15,848 nucleotides of DNA from an uncultured Veillonella sp. (GTDB lineage Bacteria; Bacillota; Negativicutes; Veillonellales; Veillonellaceae): assembly GCA_900757715.1 (NCBI GenBank), contig CAAEOZ010000211.1, positions 1-15,848 on the forward strand, in the 5' to 3' direction. Under the pieces are notes generated by a model, which saw only the letters and a program-made list of their open reading frames with translations, ran no database searches and had not been told where the DNA came from. Positions 14,170 through 15,848 of the stretch are shown here, piece after piece. Made by a program: the position numbers and the translations under genes. How positions within the stretch are numbered: the stretch's first letter is position 1; each line of letters starts with the position of its first letter.

Positions 14170-15159
14170 ATGAAACAATCTATTTTGAAACGTGCATTAT
14201 TAACAGCTTGCCTTGGAGTATCTATGGCAGGTGTAGCTATGGCGGGTCCTGTAGGCCCTGTAATCATTCCTCAAGCAGGGGATGTGGTTGTTATCAACCA
14301 TGGTCCTGATATGACTTTCACAGGGAATATCAATTTTGATGTTGAAAGCCAAACTAACAACAATTTACAAATTGGTTCTACTGTGATTCCTAATGTGGTA
14401 TACGGTGCGGCTTTTAATAAGTCTGGCGCACCAGATACAATCATCCCAGCTCAAACGTATGTATATGTAGGCACAAAAGACGGGGCGAATGCTTTCACAG
14501 AAGCTAGTGATGCAGACAAAAAAGGGGCAAGCTGGAATGTGGAAACATTGAAGAAAACTAAATCTGGCGATGTACAATTGGCGAGCCGTGGCGTTCCTGA
14601 AAAACCATTGGCTAACCAAGTGGCGACCATTAAAGATTCCATTATGCTTAGCGCTGTAGACCTCAGTACTACAGAGGTGGGACGCAATAGCAAGGGCGTT
14701 TTATATATGACCGTACCTAAGGAATTGAAATTGACTGCTGACACAGGCATTCCTGATGATGTACGTGAAACGATGCCAGCCATGTTCCGGGGCAAAATGG
14801 GAGACTCCCTCATGGTAAACCTCATGCCTCTAAATGAAGAAGAGAAGCAACAGTTAGCGGCAAATCCACATAATGCCAATACTATCGTATTCAACCGTGG
14901 TATGAACATGGCAAAAATGATTGGATCCTCTGCACGTACAAGCAAGGTGTACACATACATGAAGGATCATTATTTGAACCTTGTTATTGTAGCGAAAGAT
15001 TACGATGATAACGGTGCTCGCGGTAGCGGTGTTATGATGGTATCTAAACAAGATAACTCTAATGACGTGCTCTTAACACTCTACAAAGGTCCAGACCTTT
15101 CTACTAGCAAATTGGAAAAAGTAATTGGTGCTATGTTGTCTACAAACTTCAAACGTTAA
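14170..15159 (+). CDS. Exported protein of unknown function
   Basis: A 329-residue protein whose family I do not recognise. A basic start (MKQSILKR), a hydrophobic stretch and AMA before G26 make a good signal-peptidase I signal, leaving about 304 residues in the periplasm or at the surface. The mature part has no Cys and no further membrane helix. It opens with a strand-rich region (DVVVINHGPDMTFTGNINFDV, then YGAAFNKSG and QTYVYVGTKDG). Later come hydrophobic strands (KGVLYMTVPKEL, LNLVIVAKDYDDNG, GVMMVSKQD) and a C-terminal helix (LEKVIGAMLS). Ribosome binding is weak (GAGAG, about 8 bases before the ATG). It stands alone between an inverted repeat and a large terminator. It may be a lineage-restricted envelope protein. 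Confidence 0.85.
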   Translation: MKQSILKRALLTACLGVSMAGVAMAGPVGPVIIPQAGDVVVINHGPDMTFTGNINFDVESQTNNNLQIGSTVIPNVVYGAAFNKSGAPDTIIPAQTYVYVGTKDGANAFTEASDADKKGASWNVETLKKTKSGDVQLASRGVPEKPLANQVATIKDSIMLSAVDLSTTEVGRNSKGVLYMTVPKELKLTADTGIPDDVRETMPAMFRGKMGDSLMVNLMPLNEEEKQQLAANPHNANTIVFNRGMNMAKMIGSSARTSKVYTYMKDHYLNLVIVAKDYDDNGARGSGVMMVSKQDNSNDVLLTLYKGPDLSTSKLEKVIGAMLSTNFKR

Positions 15160-15177
15160 TTTATAAATAATGCATAT

Positions 15178-15260
15178 AAAATGGCTCGAGATTCTGATAT
15201 GTTCTGCCTTTACTGGTTGTTTAGTAAAGGGGAGCATATCATTCGCGGGCCGTTTTCTTT
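15178..15260 (+). terminator. Very large intrinsic terminator after the exported protein gene
   Basis: An outer stem AAAATGGCTCG (15178-15188) with CGGGCCGTTTT (15246-15256), two G-T pairs, encloses GATATG/CATATC (15196-15201/15235-15240) and CCTTTACT/AGTAAAGG (15207-15214/15223-15230) around an 8-base loop. A T-rich tail (TTTTCTTT) follows. Confidence 0.8.
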
Positions 15261-15296
15261 AAAATATAAATGTATCAATATAAATGAAGAGAAGAT

Positions 15297-15360
15297 TTAC
15301 AATTTATGGATTTAAAAAATTACAATTTATAGTTTTCAAGAAATTTACAGTTAAACTGTA
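15297..15360 (+). promoter_or_regulatory. Three spaced TTACA repeats, the last a 7-1-7 palindrome, before the thrS promoter
   Basis: TTACAATTTAT occurs at 15297-15307 and again at 15320-15330; a related TTACAGTTAAA follows at 15345. The starts are 23 and 25 bases apart, about two helical turns. The third lies within TACAGTT-A-AACTGTA (15346-15360), a perfect dyad. They lie between the previous terminator and the thrS -10 element, in the place of an operator or activator site. No known regulator is assigned. Confidence 0.5.
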
Positions 15361-15386
15361 TTGAATTTTTTAGTCCTCTATGATAC

Positions 15387-15392
15387 TATAAT
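15387..15392 (+). promoter_or_regulatory. -10 element of the thrS promoter
   Basis: A perfect TATAAT, followed about 7 bases later by the likely start of the T-box leader. TTGAAT at 15361-15366 is the best -35 candidate but is 20 bases away, longer than ideal, so the promoter may be weak or need an activator. Confidence 0.6.
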
Positions 15393-15398
15393 TTAGTA

Positions 15399-15653
15399 AA
15401 AGTGATGCGAAGGACATGATTCTTTTATCCCTGTGTACCAGAGAGAGGCTGATGCTGGAAATGCCTTACACATATATTAGAGTTACCCCCTTTAAACTGA
15501 TTTGTCGAACCTAAGTAGGCAAATACGGTCGCCACCGTTATCGGGCTTAATGAAGTGAATTAACTATACACATATATTGGTATAGGTAGTTAACTAGGGT
15601 GGAACCGCGAATGATCTTCGTCCCTTGTTTGTAGGGATAGAAGGTCTTTTTTT
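15399..15653 (+). promoter_or_regulatory. T-box riboswitch (threonine) controlling thrS
   Basis: The T-box consensus AGGGTGGAACCGCG is at 15596-15609. Its AGGG can pair with CCCT (15622-15625) to form the antiterminator. The alternative terminator uses 15613-15625 with 15633-15646 and T7 at 15647-15653. Upstream is a stem I-like region with AGAGAG (from about 15441) and GGAAATGCC, flanked by TGTGTA/TACACA arms, and a stem TTAACTA/TAGTTAA (15560-15566/15587-15593). The likely specifier codon is ACC (15485-15487), Thr, in agreement with the downstream gene. Uncharged tRNA-Thr should stabilise the antiterminator and switch thrS on. The TGGA bulge would pair with a tRNA ending UCCA. Confidence 0.93.
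15613..15653 (+). terminator. T-box attenuator terminator
   Basis: The arm from GATCTTC to TCCCT (15613-15625) pairs with AGGGATAGAAGGTC (15633-15646), with one G-T pair and a small irregularity, then seven T. It is mutually exclusive with the antiterminator containing the T-box sequence. Confidence 0.92.
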
Positions 15654-15662
15654 ATTACCCAA

Positions 15663-15730
15663 TTTCTACAAGCTACTTACTCAATGTTTATTTATTGTGT
15701 GGTAAGTAGGTATATTGGTGAAAGTAGAAA
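15663..15730 (+). repeat. Nested hairpin between the T-box terminator and thrS
   Basis: Three helices stack: TTTCTAC/GTAGAAA (15663-15669/15724-15730), CTACTTAC/GTAAGTAG (15673-15680/15702-15709) and CAAT/ATTG (15682-15685/15694-15697), all perfect, separated by internal loops. No T run follows. It lies about 40 bases before the thrS start and leaves the GGAGG free. Confidence 0.55.
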
Positions 15731-15769
15731 ATCAAAGCTATCCTAGTTTATAAATTGGAGGAAAGAAAA

Positions 15770-15848
15770 ATGGCAGATGTAAAAATCATTTTACCTGATG
15801 GTAGTGCAAAGGAATACGCTGCTGGCACTACTCTTGGGGAAGCAGTAA
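15770..15848 (+). CDS. thrS: Threonyl-tRNA synthetase, N-terminal part (cut by window end)
   Basis: Twenty-six codons are visible, opening MADVKIILPDGSAKEY and continuing AAGTTLGEAV. This is the start of the TGS domain found at the N-terminus of bacterial ThrRS, which charges tRNA-Thr with threonine. TTGGAGG lies about 8 bases before the ATG. The threonine-type T-box directly upstream supports the identification independently. The gene runs off the right edge. Confidence 0.93.
   Translation, partial: MADVKIILPDGSAKEYAAGTTLGEAV

Noticed and set aside
14170..14244. Lipobox-like LTAC in the exported orphan, suggesting a lipoprotein
   Set aside because: Only about five hydrophobic residues lie between the last basic residue and the Cys, and the hydrophobic stretch continues to a good AMA signal-peptidase I site.
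14451..14960. Minus-strand open frame of 169 codons opposite the exported orphan
   Set aside because: The + strand frame has a proper signal peptide and full-length coding character; the minus frame is low-complexity Ser/Arg/Pro sequence, as expected for an antisense shadow.

Overview
The window reads as a stretch of chromosome from an anaerobic, AT-rich, diderm Firmicute of the Negativicutes, most likely Veillonella or a close relative. This is an inference. The gene order alaS-ireB-ruvX-DUF1292 followed by mltG-trmR-U32, and the T-box leader before thrS, are typical of Firmicutes. The left-hand genes encode a membrane-bound [NiFe] uptake hydrogenase of the Hya/Hyb type. All convincing genes lie on the + strand, and I found no mobile element, CRISPR array, tRNA or rRNA.

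Positions 1-3819 hold the end of a hydrogenase operon: the last codons of a probable small subunit, the [NiFe] large subunit, a four-helix cytochrome b, the endopeptidase that matures the large subunit, and a short HupH-type maturation protein. A strong intrinsic terminator closes it. The large subunit would oxidise H2, and the cytochrome b would pass the electrons to quinone.

Positions 3820-6142 start with an AT-rich gap of about 350 bases. Two cell-envelope genes follow: a GtrB/DPM1-like polyprenyl-phosphate glycosyltransferase, and an exported NlpC/P60 hydrolase with a peptidoglycan-binding domain. A long terminator ends this block.

Positions 6143-10178 are housekeeping: alaS, then ireB-ruvX-DUF1292 under their own promoter, ended by a terminator. 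Positions 10179-14068 hold mltG (with an unusually long low-complexity C-terminal tail), trmR, a U32-family protein (probable tRNA U34 hydroxylase, TrhP-like) and a small DUF4911 protein. TrmR and TrhP would act in succession on the tRNA wobble uridine (U to ho5U to mo5U).

Positions 14069-15260 hold an exported protein I do not recognise, preceded by an inverted repeat and followed by a very large terminator hairpin. The window ends with an unusually elaborate control region: three spaced TTACA repeats (the last forming a 7-1-7 palindrome), a promoter, a T-box riboswitch with its terminator, a second nested hairpin, and the first 26 codons of thrS.

I see no clearly new multi-gene system. The points most worth a second look are the exported orphan with its inverted repeat, the repeats and post-terminator structure before thrS, two perfect hairpins inside coding sequence (hyaD and trmR), the N-terminal extension of HyaD, the MltG tail, and the Ser at the third catalytic position of the NlpC/P60 enzyme.
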